Origin: Nesterenkonia alkaliphila
GTDB lineage: Bacteria; Actinomycetota; Actinomycetes; Actinomycetales; Micrococcaceae
DNA length: 64,000 bases
Direction: 5' to 3'
Assembly: GCF_009758175.1 (NCBI RefSeq)
Contig: NZ_WRPM01000103.1
Location: 1 to 64,000 of the forward strand
Shown: in pieces, positions 34,485 to 44,200 of the stretch
Numbering within the stretch: the first letter of the stretch is position 1
How the letters are laid out: each line of letters begins with the position of its first letter
Notes under the pieces: model-generated
The model's input: the letters and a program-made list of their open reading frames with translations, nothing else
Databases searched by the model: none
What the model was told of the DNA's origin: nothing
Program-made: the position numbers and the translations under genes

Positions 34485-35015
34485 GTGCTCAAACAGCTGG
34501 AACAGATGGTCATCAGGGAGCCCGGGGTAGAAGACGCCGAAAGGGTTGCACTGGCACACTCCATCGCAGCCGCCGAGGCCTATGCGCACTACTTTCCGCC
34601 GGAATGGATGGCCGCACGGAACACGGTGGAAGAGCGGGTCCGGCAGTGGAGCGAGCAACTGAGCGTCTATGCCCGGGGGGACTCCGGGTGGCAGATCCGC
34701 ATCGCTGAGCACGGGGAGCAGGTGCTGGGGTTCGGGATCTTCGGCAGACCCCGGGATGAAGACGCTCCGGTTCCCGCTGAGCTGCACCGTCTCTACGTCC
34801 TCTCAGAGGCCTACGGAACCGGGCTGGCAACCAGGCTCCTGGCGGAGCTGAACCCGGAGCAGGCGGCGTCGTACCTGTGGGTGATGGAGAACAACCCCCG
34901 GGCCATCGCCTTCTACCGCAAGCACGGCTATGCACCGGACGGCACAGTGAAGATTCTGGAGAATATCGGCGGGCACCCCATCCTGCGCATGCTCCGGAAG
35001 GGAAGCCCCCGGTGA
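34485..35015 (+). CDS. GNAT family N-acetyltransferase
   Basis: This 176-residue protein has the GNAT fold: VIREPGVEDAERVALAHS, the beta-4 strand LHRLYVLSEAYGTGLATRLL with the acetyl-CoA pyrophosphate loop (motif A), and the NPRAIAFYRKHGYAPDG motif B. The substrate is unknown. I keep the GTG start because of the TATCCT box six bases upstream; the ATG at 34506 is the alternative. The downstream GNAT gene overlaps its stop, and the two resemble each other, so they may be an old tandem duplicate. Confidence 0.85.
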   Translation: MLKQLEQMVIREPGVEDAERVALAHSIAAAEAYAHYFPPEWMAARNTVEERVRQWSEQLSVYARGDSGWQIRIAEHGEQVLGFGIFGRPRDEDAPVPAELHRLYVLSEAYGTGLATRLLAELNPEQAASYLWVMENNPRAIAFYRKHGYAPDGTVKILENIGGHPILRMLRKGSPR

Positions 35016-35530
35016 GCGGCGAGTACACCATCCGGCACCCCCGGATGGATGAGGCCCCGCAGATCGCCGCCGTGCACGTGCAGTCCTGGAAAGAGGCCTA
35101 CTCAGGAATCCTCCCTGACCAGTTCTGGAACGAAGAGGCGCTGCAGCGGCGCACCGAGTCCTGGCGTCAGATGCTGGCCGACCCCGCCCACCGGGCACGT
35201 ACCCGGGTCACAGAGGTGGACGGGGAGATCGTCGGACTGGCGCAGATGGGACCTCCCCGCGAGGAGGAGGTGGAGGCCGAGCACGAGCTCTACGCCATCT
35301 ACCTGCTGGCCGGCCACCACGGCACCGGTGCGGCCGATGACATGCTCAACGAGCTGCTTAACGACAAATCCGCCTCGCTGTGGGTGCTCAAGGACAACCC
35401 CCGCGCCCAGGCTTTCTACCGCAGACACGGGTTCGCCCCGGACGGTGCGGAGAAGGACCTCCGCGAGGACCGCGGGGCCGAGGCGCTCAAGGGTGTGGTG
35501 GAGATCCGCATGGTCCGCGGAGAACAGTGA
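35012..35530 (+). CDS. GNAT family N-acetyltransferase (second copy)
   Basis: This 172-residue acetyltransferase has the start YTIRHPRMDEAPQIAAVHVQSW, typical of GNATs that act on small amines or protein N-termini, the motif A strand LYAIYLLAGHHGTGAADDML and motif B DNPRAQAFYRRHGFAPDG. The GTG overlaps the upstream GNAT stop (GTGA), so they are cotranslated. Motif B is nearly the same as in the neighbour, supporting a shared origin. It is followed 24 bases later by mutM; coupling of function is not evident. Confidence 0.88.
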   Translation: MSGEYTIRHPRMDEAPQIAAVHVQSWKEAYSGILPDQFWNEEALQRRTESWRQMLADPAHRARTRVTEVDGEIVGLAQMGPPREEEVEAEHELYAIYLLAGHHGTGAADDMLNELLNDKSASLWVLKDNPRAQAFYRRHGFAPDGAEKDLREDRGAEALKGVVEIRMVRGEQ

Positions 35531-35554
35531 GCAAAATGCGAGGAGTCAGCGGAT

Positions 35555-36478
35555 ATGCCTGAGCTGCCGGAGGTCGAGGTGGTGCGCCGCGGCGTGGAAC
35601 AGTGGGCCGCCGGCCGGCGGGTCGAGCAGGTGCAGGTCCACGATGCCCGCAGCCTGCGCCGGTTCGCTGAAGGGCCGGAAGCGTTCACCCGCCAGCTGAC
35701 CGGGGCCGTGCTCGGGGAACCGCAGCGCCGCGGCAAGTTCCTGTGGATACCGCTGAGAAATGACCACGACGCCGCCCACCCCGCCCTGGTCATCCACCTG
35801 GGCATGAGCGGGCAGGTACTCATCGAGCACAGCGAGGCTCCTGCCGAGAAGCACCTGAAGATCACCCTGGATCTGGGAGAGCGGATCGGCGCGGGACCCC
35901 AGCACCAGCTGCCGAGCCAGTTGAGATTCATTGACCAGCGGATCTTCGGCGGGATGCAGCTCTCCCCACTGGGGCCGGATACCGCAGCACCGGGTTCTGG
36001 ACGTCTGATCCCGGAAGTGGCTGCCCATATCGCTCCTGACCCGCTGGAAGAGACAGTCACTACGGAATGGCTCTTCCAGGTGATGAGGCGGCGTCGTACC
36101 GGGTTGAAGCGGGCTCTGTTGGACCAGACGGTGATCTCAGGAGTGGGCAACATCTACGCCGATGAGGCGCTCTGGCTTGCCCGGATGCACTACGCACGCC
36201 GCACTGAAACCCTGACCCGCGCCCAGGCGGGGCTGCTGCTGGAGTCCCTGCGCGAGGTGATGCAGGCTGCGCTCGCCGCCGGAGGGACCAGCTTCGATGC
36301 GCTCTACGTCAACGTCAACGGCGCCTCAGGCTACTTCGAGCGTTCCCTGGAGGTCTACGGGCGTCCCGGTCGGGAATGCTCGCGATGCGGGGGCACCGTC
36401 CGGCGGGAGAAGTTCATGAACCGCTCCTCCTACTTCTGCCCGATCTGCCAGCCGAGGCCCCGCGCCGACCGCTGGTGA
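35555..36478 (+). CDS. mutM: Fpg/Nei family DNA glycosylase
   Basis: This 307-residue bifunctional glycosylase/AP lyase removes oxidised bases such as 8-oxoguanine. It starts with MPELPEVEVVRRG, in which Pro2 is the Schiff-base nucleophile and Glu3 the catalytic acid. The H2TH segment LLDQTVISGVGNIYADEALW and the C-terminal zinc finger (CSRCGG and CPICQ) are intact. It is a distinct paralogue from the mutM beside rnc in most actinobacteria, because no rnc neighbour is here; its context is the accessory island. Confidence 0.93.
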   Translation: MPELPEVEVVRRGVEQWAAGRRVEQVQVHDARSLRRFAEGPEAFTRQLTGAVLGEPQRRGKFLWIPLRNDHDAAHPALVIHLGMSGQVLIEHSEAPAEKHLKITLDLGERIGAGPQHQLPSQLRFIDQRIFGGMQLSPLGPDTAAPGSGRLIPEVAAHIAPDPLEETVTTEWLFQVMRRRRTGLKRALLDQTVISGVGNIYADEALWLARMHYARRTETLTRAQAGLLLESLREVMQAALAAGGTSFDALYVNVNGASGYFERSLEVYGRPGRECSRCGGTVRREKFMNRSSYFCPICQPRPRADRW

Positions 36479-36518
36479 GGAACTCGAGAACCTATGGCGG
36501 CTGTAGCAGGATAGGGGC

Positions 36519-37961
36519 ATGTCGAGTCATGAACTCCACCCGGAAGAAATCGAAAAGCTACATTCTGGAGACTTCCTGCAACACCTGCAGGATGTGTTGA
36601 TGGGTATGGCTGGTCAGTACCCGTACTGGAAACGGCCGGAACCACAGCTTCGCCCGGTGCCGGACGTGACGCGCGGTTTTCGCGTGAGGCTCGATCTTCT
36701 CGACACCAAGCCGCCTGTCTGGCGTCGGTTGGACCTGCCAGGCGGCATCACGCTGCCTCGACTTCACGTGGTGATTCAGGAGGCGATGGGCTGGACGGAC
36801 AGCCACCTGCACAAGTTCCGCACCGGAACAGGCCCCGACGCCGGCGAGTTCCTCACCCAGTTCGATCTGGACGAGGGGGATGAGGGCATAGTGGAAGACG
36901 ATGTCCGGCTCGATCAGGTCTTGGCCGCTGTGGGGGACCGGCTCTGGTATGACTATGACTTCGGCGACGGCTGGCGGCACCGGCTGCGCGTAGAAGCAGT
37001 GCTGGATGAGCCGCCAACAGCGCCCGTGTGCATCAAAGGCAAGCTGGCCTGCCCGCCTGAAGACTGCGGGGGAGTCTGGGGCTACACCGAACTGGCGGAA
37101 TGGGTCCGCAGTGACTACGACGACGCCAGACTCCCTCACGTCTTCCCATCGAAAGGCGATGCATTGAGCTGGCTGCCGGAAGCATGGCATCCCGACGAAT
37201 TTGACCTCGCAGAGATCAACGAGAGGATCTCCTGGGTCACTGCTGATCCAGTGGCCGTGACCGAGGAGCTTGCCTCGTTGCTCGATCTGTCAGCAAACCG
37301 CGGAGCCCGCCAGCTGCGCGACACGCTGGCGCATCCGGCCAGCTACGGGACCACCCGATTGGACGGTGAAGAAGCTGCCCGGATCACCGAGCCTTTCCGA
37401 GCACTGCTGGACGTCATTGGAGAGGGACAACCACTTACCGCATCCGGATACCTCAAGCCGACCCTGGTGAAACAGCTGGCGCAAGCAACCGGGCTCACTG
37501 AGTGGTGGATCGGCAAAGTCAATCGAGAGGATCTCACCTGGCCCATCTGGCAGCTTCGAGACCTCGCTCGTCAGCTGGGCCTAGTGGCTGTGCGGAGTGG
37601 CCGGATCACCCCGACCAGAGTCGCGCGAGGCGCTGGCGCTGATCCCCAAGCGATGGTTGAGCACATCAGCAAGAGGTTGCCACTCGGAAGGAAGCCTGCC
37701 GAGCGGCATGCTGGGTGGACCGCATTGGCCACTGTGGGTGCGGAGAGCCCAGCAGAACACTGGAAGGATCAGATCAGCGAGATGATGTATGGCCTCGGGT
37801 GGCGGGATGGTCGCCATATGTTCGCGCCGCCGCAGCCGCACAGTGCGACCCTGGAGACTCTGGAGATTATGGCCGGCTCGATGCGCGGCCCCACGCGCAT
37901 CCGGGGCGTTCATCTTGGGGTCGCTGCGCTGGCAAGGGGCGCGATTAGGGCAGAGGTGTAA
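36519..37961 (+). CDS. Plasmid pRiA4b ORF-3 family protein
   Basis: This 480-residue protein carries the pRiA4b ORF-3 (PF07929-type) domain near the start: VRLDLLDTKPPVWRRLDLPG, LHVVIQEAMGWTDSHLH, the signature YDYDFGDGWRHRLRVE and the later PPEDCGGVWGY. The C-terminal 270 residues are less conserved and I do not recognise them. The family is common on plasmids and IS1096-like elements, and its biochemical role is unknown. I see no transposase or terminal repeats nearby. It lies directly upstream of a toxin-antitoxin pair. Confidence 0.85.
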   Translation: MSSHELHPEEIEKLHSGDFLQHLQDVLMGMAGQYPYWKRPEPQLRPVPDVTRGFRVRLDLLDTKPPVWRRLDLPGGITLPRLHVVIQEAMGWTDSHLHKFRTGTGPDAGEFLTQFDLDEGDEGIVEDDVRLDQVLAAVGDRLWYDYDFGDGWRHRLRVEAVLDEPPTAPVCIKGKLACPPEDCGGVWGYTELAEWVRSDYDDARLPHVFPSKGDALSWLPEAWHPDEFDLAEINERISWVTADPVAVTEELASLLDLSANRGARQLRDTLAHPASYGTTRLDGEEAARITEPFRALLDVIGEGQPLTASGYLKPTLVKQLAQATGLTEWWIGKVNREDLTWPIWQLRDLARQLGLVAVRSGRITPTRVARGAGADPQAMVEHISKRLPLGRKPAERHAGWTALATVGAESPAEHWKDQISEMMYGLGWRDGRHMFAPPQPHSATLETLEIMAGSMRGPTRIRGVHLGVAALARGAIRAEV

Positions 37962-38056
37962 GAGGCGATTTCAGCAGGATCGGGAGCATCTCCGGGGGTG
38001 GTTCTAGTGTGAAAGGAGTCACGCATCCAGAACAGAGATTGAAGGAGATGATGACG

Positions 38057-38389
38057 ATGACTGTGACTGTTGAGGGCGGTAGCACCGCTGGTAGTACCAT
38101 GGAGGCTATGGGTGTAGTGAAGAAGTCTGTGTCTCTGCCCGCGGACCTGGCTGCGCAGATAGAGAAGCATGCAGAGGCTGAAGGCAAGACGTTTTCGTCC
38201 TGGTTGGCCGAACATGCTGAGCACCGAGTCCGCATATTGGAGGGACTGGCTGCCGTTGAGGAATATGAGGCGACCTATGGGCCGATTCCCCAGTGGGCAC
38301 AAGATCAGGCTGAGGAGATCCTCAGGGGTGAACGGGACCAGTTTGAGGACCCTGGGCAGGCCGGTGATGTGCAGAAGGAGGCCGCGTGA
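38057..38389 (+). CDS. Antitoxin of a PIN-type toxin-antitoxin pair
   Basis: This 110-residue protein includes a ribbon-helix-helix-like segment, VKKSVSLPADLAAQIEKHAE followed by GKTFSSWLAEHAEHRV, the form seen in VapB-type antitoxins, and an acidic C-terminus that could wrap the toxin. AAGGAG at 38042-38047 favours the ATG at 38057; in-frame ATGs at 38048 and 38051 are possible. Its stop overlaps the toxin start (TGATG), the standard antitoxin-first arrangement. It would neutralise the toxin and bind its own promoter. Confidence 0.75.
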   Translation: MTVTVEGGSTAGSTMEAMGVVKKSVSLPADLAAQIEKHAEAEGKTFSSWLAEHAEHRVRILEGLAAVEEYEATYGPIPQWAQDQAEEILRGERDQFEDPGQAGDVQKEAA

Positions 38390-38772
38390 TGAATCTCGGC
38401 CTGACCTATGACACTGGTGCGCTCATCGGTGCTGAACGGGATTCACCTTTGGTGTGGGCGCTGCACAAGAGGGCGTTGCAGCAGGACGAGAGGCCAACGG
38501 TCCCCGCGGGCGTTCTTGCCGAAGCATGGCGCGGCGGACCGCAGCCGAAACTCTCGCTGCTGCTCAAGAGCTGCCGAATCGAGGACTTGACTCAATCGCA
38601 GGCTCGCGAAGTTGGCAGGTTGTCGGCTGCATCCGGGGTCAGCGACCCAGTAGATGTCAGTGTGGTCGAAGGGGGGCTGCGTCGTAGTGATCACGTGGTG
38701 ACATCCAACCGGACACAGATCGAGCAGGTGACGCAGGCGGCGGGAAAGCAGCTGCGAATAGTTGATGTCTGA
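38389..38772 (+). CDS. PIN-domain ribonuclease toxin (VapC-like)
   Basis: This 127-residue protein has the acidic residues of a PIN nuclease: Asp8 in LTYDTGALIGAE, Glu in AEAWRGG, and a pair in SDPVDVSVVEGG. PIN toxins cut tRNA or rRNA with Mg2+. The ATG at 38389 overlaps the antitoxin TGA and has AAGGAG eight bases upstream; a GTG one codon earlier is also possible. It is immediately upstream of the Wadjet operon, about 50 bases before jetA. Confidence 0.8.
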   Translation: MNLGLTYDTGALIGAERDSPLVWALHKRALQQDERPTVPAGVLAEAWRGGPQPKLSLLLKSCRIEDLTQSQAREVGRLSAASGVSDPVDVSVVEGGLRRSDHVVTSNRTQIEQVTQAAGKQLRIVDV

Positions 38773-38811
38773 ACGGGCCGGTCGGGGGGCCAGAGTGCCC
38801 CTGAGCCGGGC

Positions 38812-38817
38812 TAGGCT
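38812..38817 (+). promoter_or_regulatory. Leaderless -10 element (TAGGCT) of the Wadjet operon
   Basis: TAGGCT ends six bases before the jetA ATG at 38824, and no AGGAGG-type site separates them. This is a typical leaderless promoter. It would give the Wadjet operon its own start independent of the toxin-antitoxin pair. Confidence 0.4.
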
Positions 38818-38823
38818 GGGCGG

Positions 38824-40380
38824 ATGACAGTAGTTCGGACGGCGCTGGGGGCGCGGAAGCTCATCAGCGACAATCCCGCCCTCGCTCTGCTGCGGCAGCA
38901 GAATGCGCCGGTGGCCGTGGCGATCCTCGGCGAGCATCTGGCCGGAGAGCGCCGTGAACTGCCGGCCTCCGACCTGTTCGAAGCAGTTGAGGCGGACCTC
39001 ACCGAGCTGCGCGATATGGGTCAGTTCGACCTGCCGCAGACGGCTGTTCAATACGTGCGGACCTGGCTCAGTGCGCGATTCCTGATTCGCCGCACCGGCG
39101 TTGCACGGGAGGAGCTCTACGCCCTCTCCGAGGGTGCGCTCTCGGCCATCCGGTTCGTCCAAGATCTGGCATCGCCGCGCACCACAGTCACCGAATCCAG
39201 GCTGAGTACCATCGTGGAGCGAGTCCACCGGCTCACCGTAGACACTGACCCCGACACCACCCGCAGGATTGAGGCCCTGCGTGCGGAGCGGGAGAAGATC
39301 GACGCTCAGATTGCGCGCCTTCAGGCCGGCGAGGACGATACGATCCCCGAAGATAAGGCCGCAGAGCAGGCCGCCGATGCGCTGTCCCTGGCCGCAGAGC
39401 TTCCAGAGGACTTCGCCCGGCTGCGTACCGAGCTGGAGGAGATCAACCGGCGGCTGCGCGCCCAGCTGATCGAGGACCCAGAATCCCGCGGCACTGTGCT
39501 GGACGACATCTTCGCCGGGGTCGACGTGCTGGCTCAGTCCGAGGCCGGAAAATCGTTCAGCGCCTTCTACTCCCTGGTGCTGGACCCCGAGCGCACCGCC
39601 GCACTGGAGAACGACGTCGACCAGCTGCTCTCCAGACCTTTCGCGCGCCGCCTGACCCCTGGGCAGCGCTACAGCCTGCGCCGGCTGTTGCCAGCCATGC
39701 AGGACTCCTCCGCAGAGATTCACCAGGTGATGACCTCCCTCTCCCGCAGCCTGCGCCGGTTCGTCCAGTCCGAGGAGCTGGCCGAGGACCGCAGAGTCAA
39801 CGACCTCATCCGCCAGGCCCTCACCGATGCGAACGCGGTCTTCGCCGCCGGGACACCACCCTTCCGGAAGATGAAGACTCAGCTGAACCTCACCTCCGTG
39901 CCGGTGACGAACTTCACCGGCATGAGGCTGCACAATCCGGCCGACTCCGCCTCCGCAGAGGAGGTTCAGACCGTCGAGGCGCCCGAGGCCGACCTCGCCG
40001 CACTGCAGCAGCAGGTTCGTGAAGCCGAAATCGACCGTGAAGAACTGGTCGCCAACGTCAACGCTGTCCTGGGAGAGTACGGCGCCTCCACCATCGGCGA
40101 AGTCCTGCGGCACTACCCTGCCACCCAAGGCGCTGCCTCCGTGGTCGGGCTGCTGGTCCTGGCCGAGGAGCAGGCCACCCGCACCGAGGCCGGGCGCACC
40201 GAAACTGTCACCTGGGAGCCGGTAAACCTGACAGACAACGACGACGCGGCAGCTTTAGGCGCGGAGGCTGGTGCCACTGCAACCAGCCGAGAGGCGAGCG
40301 GGGTTTCCCCGCCGCCGGGACCAACACTGCTTCGCGCCGGCACCATCCCCCTCTACCTGTTCGAGAGGACCGTTGTATGA
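38824..40380 (+). CDS. jetA: Wadjet subunit JetA (DUF3375 family)
   Basis: This 518-residue protein is the kleisin-like subunit of the Wadjet complex, which recognises small circular DNA such as plasmids by loop extrusion. Landmarks are the winged-helix N-terminus (LGARKLISDNPALALLRQQ), the helical core with charged coiled-coil stretches (RIEALRAEREKIDAQIARLQ) and the segment SAFYSLVLDPERTAALENDV. It is identified mainly by position and by its DUF3375-like pattern, which marks type I Wadjet. Its stop overlaps the jetB start (ATGA). Confidence 0.92.
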   Translation: MTVVRTALGARKLISDNPALALLRQQNAPVAVAILGEHLAGERRELPASDLFEAVEADLTELRDMGQFDLPQTAVQYVRTWLSARFLIRRTGVAREELYALSEGALSAIRFVQDLASPRTTVTESRLSTIVERVHRLTVDTDPDTTRRIEALRAEREKIDAQIARLQAGEDDTIPEDKAAEQAADALSLAAELPEDFARLRTELEEINRRLRAQLIEDPESRGTVLDDIFAGVDVLAQSEAGKSFSAFYSLVLDPERTAALENDVDQLLSRPFARRLTPGQRYSLRRLLPAMQDSSAEIHQVMTSLSRSLRRFVQSEELAEDRRVNDLIRQALTDANAVFAAGTPPFRKMKTQLNLTSVPVTNFTGMRLHNPADSASAEEVQTVEAPEADLAALQQQVREAEIDREELVANVNAVLGEYGASTIGEVLRHYPATQGAASVVGLLVLAEEQATRTEAGRTETVTWEPVNLTDNDDAAALGAEAGATATSREASGVSPPPGPTLLRAGTIPLYLFERTVV

Positions 40381-41219
40381 CTGAAGCCACCGCTGAGACC
40401 TCAGAGGGCGGCGTCGTGCCCGAAACCGACAACCCAGAGAGCACGGCCGCCAAGCTGTGGGACCGTGACGCCGGGACCCTGCGCGAACCCTCCCGCCGGG
40501 CCCTGGGCGCGCTGATCAAAGGGCCCTATGTCTCCGCGGAGAAGCAGCCGCAGAACTGGCGGGCACTGCTGGGCGATGCCGCCGAGATCCGCTCCCGGCT
40601 GGCCGATATGTTCTTGGACCTGGTGATCGACGACGAGCGCGGGGTGGCGTTCGTGCGCAATGCGGAGACGTACTCAGGCGATGCCCCACAAGTGGTGCGC
40701 ACCGCCCCGCTGACCCTGATGGACACCGCCATGCTGCTGCACCTGCGTCGCGAACTGGTCTCCGGGTCCGGGGCCGGGCGGGTGATCGTGGGCAAGGAGG
40801 AGGTCTACGAACACCTTCAGGCCTACCGCGGCCAGTACTCCACCGACGACGCCGGCTTCGCCAAGCGCATCGACGCCTCCTGGACCAAGATGGACAAGTA
40901 CGGGATCCTGCTGCGCACCGCGACCTCTGCTGCTGATGGGCGTTTCGAGATCTCCCCGGTGCTGCGGCTGATCTTCGGCCCGGAGGAGATCGAAGCGGTG
41001 CGGGCGGAGTACGCCGTCATGCGTGGTCAGGCACCGGAAGGTCAGGATCTCGGGGGCCCGGGTGAGAATGAAGACAACGACGACGACCGATTGAGCCGAG
41101 TGGAGTACGGCGCTCGTGCCGAGGCTCCTGAGGCGATTGAAGGTCGTGAGCAAAGCGACGCCGCGGCGGCCGGCAGTGAGCATGATGAAGAGTTTCAGGA
41201 GGTGAGCCAGGATGAGTGA
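40377..41219 (+). CDS. jetB: Wadjet subunit JetB (DUF4194 family)
   Basis: This 280-residue protein corresponds to the KITE-like, MukE-type subunit that binds the kleisin JetA. The central 190 residues match the DUF4194 pattern: RALGALIKGPYVSAEKQPQNW, the winged-helix part with TLMDTAMLLHLRRELVSGSG, and FEISPVLRLIFGPEEIEAV near its end. The C-terminal 70 residues are acidic and low-complexity. It overlaps jetC by eight bases. Confidence 0.92.
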   Translation: MTEATAETSEGGVVPETDNPESTAAKLWDRDAGTLREPSRRALGALIKGPYVSAEKQPQNWRALLGDAAEIRSRLADMFLDLVIDDERGVAFVRNAETYSGDAPQVVRTAPLTLMDTAMLLHLRRELVSGSGAGRVIVGKEEVYEHLQAYRGQYSTDDAGFAKRIDASWTKMDKYGILLRTATSAADGRFEISPVLRLIFGPEEIEAVRAEYAVMRGQAPEGQDLGGPGENEDNDDDRLSRVEYGARAEAPEAIEGREQSDAAAAGSEHDEEFQEVSQDE

Positions 41220-44200
41220 CGGGCAGCTGCTGGCCGGCCAGTGGAGGCTGGACCGGATCGAGCTGGTCAACTGGGGCACCTTCCACGGCCACCACGTCAT
41301 CGAGGTGCCGCGCAAGGGGTTCCTGCTCACCGGGCACTCCGGGTCGGGGAAGTCCTCGGTGGTCGACGCGATCACCGCCGTGCTGACCCCGCGGATGCGG
41401 GCCTCCTTCAACGCCGCGGCCGCCGACGGTAGCAGTGGCGGAGCGGACCGCACCGTGCTGACCTATGTGCGCGGAGCCTACAGCCGCGGTTCCGACGCTG
41501 ACTCCGGGGAAATCACCACCCAGTACCTGAGACCCCCGCGGGATGCTGCGGGGAAGGAGAAGGGCGGCACCTGGTCGGGCATCCTGCTGCGCTACGGCAA
41601 CGGGGCCGGGAAGCAGACGCATCTGGTCAAGCTCTTTCACGCCAAGCGCGGCGCCTCCGTGCCGGCTGACGTCTCGGAGCTGCACATCATCGCCGAAGCC
41701 CCGGTCACCCTGATGGATCTGCAGCCCTATGCCCGTGACGGGCTGAAGGAGCGCGAGCTGAAGAAGGACTACCCAGCTGCGTACGTACACAAGCAGCACA
41801 AGCGCTTCACCGCCCGGTTCACCCGTGATTTGGGCATCGTGGGTGAACGCGCCACCCTGCTGCTGCACCGCACCCAGGCGGCGAAGAACCTCGGCTCCCT
41901 GGACGACCTGTTCCGCGACTTCATGCTGGACGAGCCGGAGACCTTTACGCTGGCCGACCGGGCGGTCGAACAGTTCAGCGAGCTGTCTGAGGCGCACGAG
42001 GCAGTGGTGCGCGCCCGGCGGCAGATCGAACACCTGGAGCCCTTGGAGCAGGTCAGCACCACCTACGACGAAGCCATGGCGGCAGAGCGGCGGGCAGTGG
42101 CCTTGGCAGAAGCACTGGAGGACTTCACCCGAGGGTGGAAGCTGCAGCTGCTGCAGGATGCGCAGGCCAAGACTGTTCTGGCAGTGGATGATGCCCAGGC
42201 GCAGGTGGAGGCGGCTGCCGCCGAACAGAAGGCTGCTGATTCACAGCAGCGGCAGGCCCTGGCTGCTGTGGAGCAGCGCGGCGGAGTCCGGCTGGAGTCC
42301 TTGGAGGAGACCATCCGCACCCGCGGCGAGGCGGTTGAGGCTGCCCAGTCGCAGTTGGCGCTGCTGAAGGAACGGCTGTCCGCCGCGGAGATGCCGGTGC
42401 CCGCATCCGCCGCCGAGCTGGCTGAGTTGAAACGTACTGCTGAGCGGGAGCTGGCTGTCACCGGCGAGGCCGAGTCCTCACAGCGGGAGGCCGCGCAGGA
42501 GGTGATGGGCCGCAAAGCCGAGGCGCAGAAGACTCTGGCCGAGATCGACCGCGAACTGGAGGCGATGAAGCGCTCGCGGTCCAATGTGGGCGAACGTCTC
42601 ATGGCGGCCCGCACCCTGATTGCCCAGGCGGCAGGTGTGCCGGAGAAGTCGCTGCCCTTCGCCGCGGAACTGCTGAAGGTCCGTGATGAGTATGCTGAGT
42701 GGACCGGCGCAATTGAACGTGTCCTGCGGCCGCTGGCCACTGTCATGCTGGTGCCGGCCGCCCATGAGTTCGCAGTCAGTGCCGCTGTAGAGGCCCACCA
42801 CCTGGGCGCCCGGCTGCGGTTCGAGACGATTCCTGCGGAGTCGCCGGCTCCGGTGAAGCCTGAGTCGGCAGAGTCCCTGGTGTACCGGGTCGAGGTGGGG
42901 GAGGCGCCGTCCTCGGTTCAGAGCTGGCTGCGGTATGAGCTCGCCCGGCGCTTCGACTACCGGTGCGTGGAGAACCCGCAGCAGCTGGCGGAGACCGACC
43001 GCGGTGTCACCCGGGCCGGGCAGGTCAAACGCGGGCCCCGCTCCTTCGAGAAGGACGACACCTCTCGGGTGGACGACCGGCGGACCTGGGTCCTCGGGTT
43101 CACTAACGACGCCAAGGTGGAGCACTACCTCCAGCTGCGCCGAGCCGCTGAGGCCGAGATCGCCCAGCTGGACGAGGAGCTCGGCACCCTGGTCCGCGCC
43201 GATCAGGCCCAGCGCCGACGGCTCACCGCACTGGAAGAGGTGCTGCGAGTCGAATGGTCAGCAGTGGATGTCACCACCCGGAAGAAGGCACTCTCTGCTG
43301 CGGAGTCCGACCGGGCGACCCTCCTGGCCGGTGACGGTGACCTCCGGAAGGCTCAGGCGCAGGCGGCTGAGGCGGAACAGGCGCTGCAGAAGGCCCAGGA
43401 GCACTGGCAGCAGGCTTCCCAGACGCTGGCCGCCGCCACCAGCGAGCTTCAGCGGCTGCAGGCAGCCGTTGCTGAGCTGGACGGTGAGCAGATCGGGCAG
43501 GTGCCGGAGGGAACAGCCGAGGCGCTGCGGGCGGAGTTCGCCGAGCACCGCACCCAGCGCACCGTGACGCACCACAGCATCGAGACCGATGCCCGGCGGG
43601 TCGCCAACGCTCTGAACGCACGGATCCGCGCAGCCGCAGAGGAACAGAGCGCCGCCGCTCAGCGGATCACCGAGATCACGGTGAACTTCCGCAATGACTG
43701 GCCCGCGGCGGCAGGGGACCTGGGGGAGGGGGTTGAAGCCCGGGGCGGATACCTCGAGCTGCTGGGCACTCTGCGCGCTGACCGGCTGCCTGACTTTGAG
43801 GCCCGGTTCCTGCAGATGCTGAAGGAACAGTCCCAGCAGAACATCGGCCTGCTGGCTGAACGCATCCGCAGCGCCCCGCGGGAGATCCGCCGCCGCGTGG
43901 ACCCGATCAACGAGTCGCTGCTGCGCAGCCAGTTCGCCCCCGGCCGCTACCTGCAGATCCAGGTGCAGGAGGCCCGCCCTGCCATGGTGAAGCAGTTCCT
44001 GGCGGACCTGAACACGATCACCAGCGGTGCGCTGGCCATGGAAGAGTCTGCCGACGAGGCAGAGCAGCGGTTCGAGGTGCTGCGGAAGGTCATGCATGCG
44101 CTGGGCTCTTCCGAGGCCGCTGACCGCACCTGGCGATCCCACTGCCTGGACACCCGGCGCCACGTAAAGTTTTTGGGCCTGGAGCAGGACAGTCACGGCG

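Noticed and set aside
36519-37961. Possible insertion sequence around the pRiA4b ORF-3 family gene
   Set aside because: No transposase, inverted terminal repeats or target duplication could be seen nearby.
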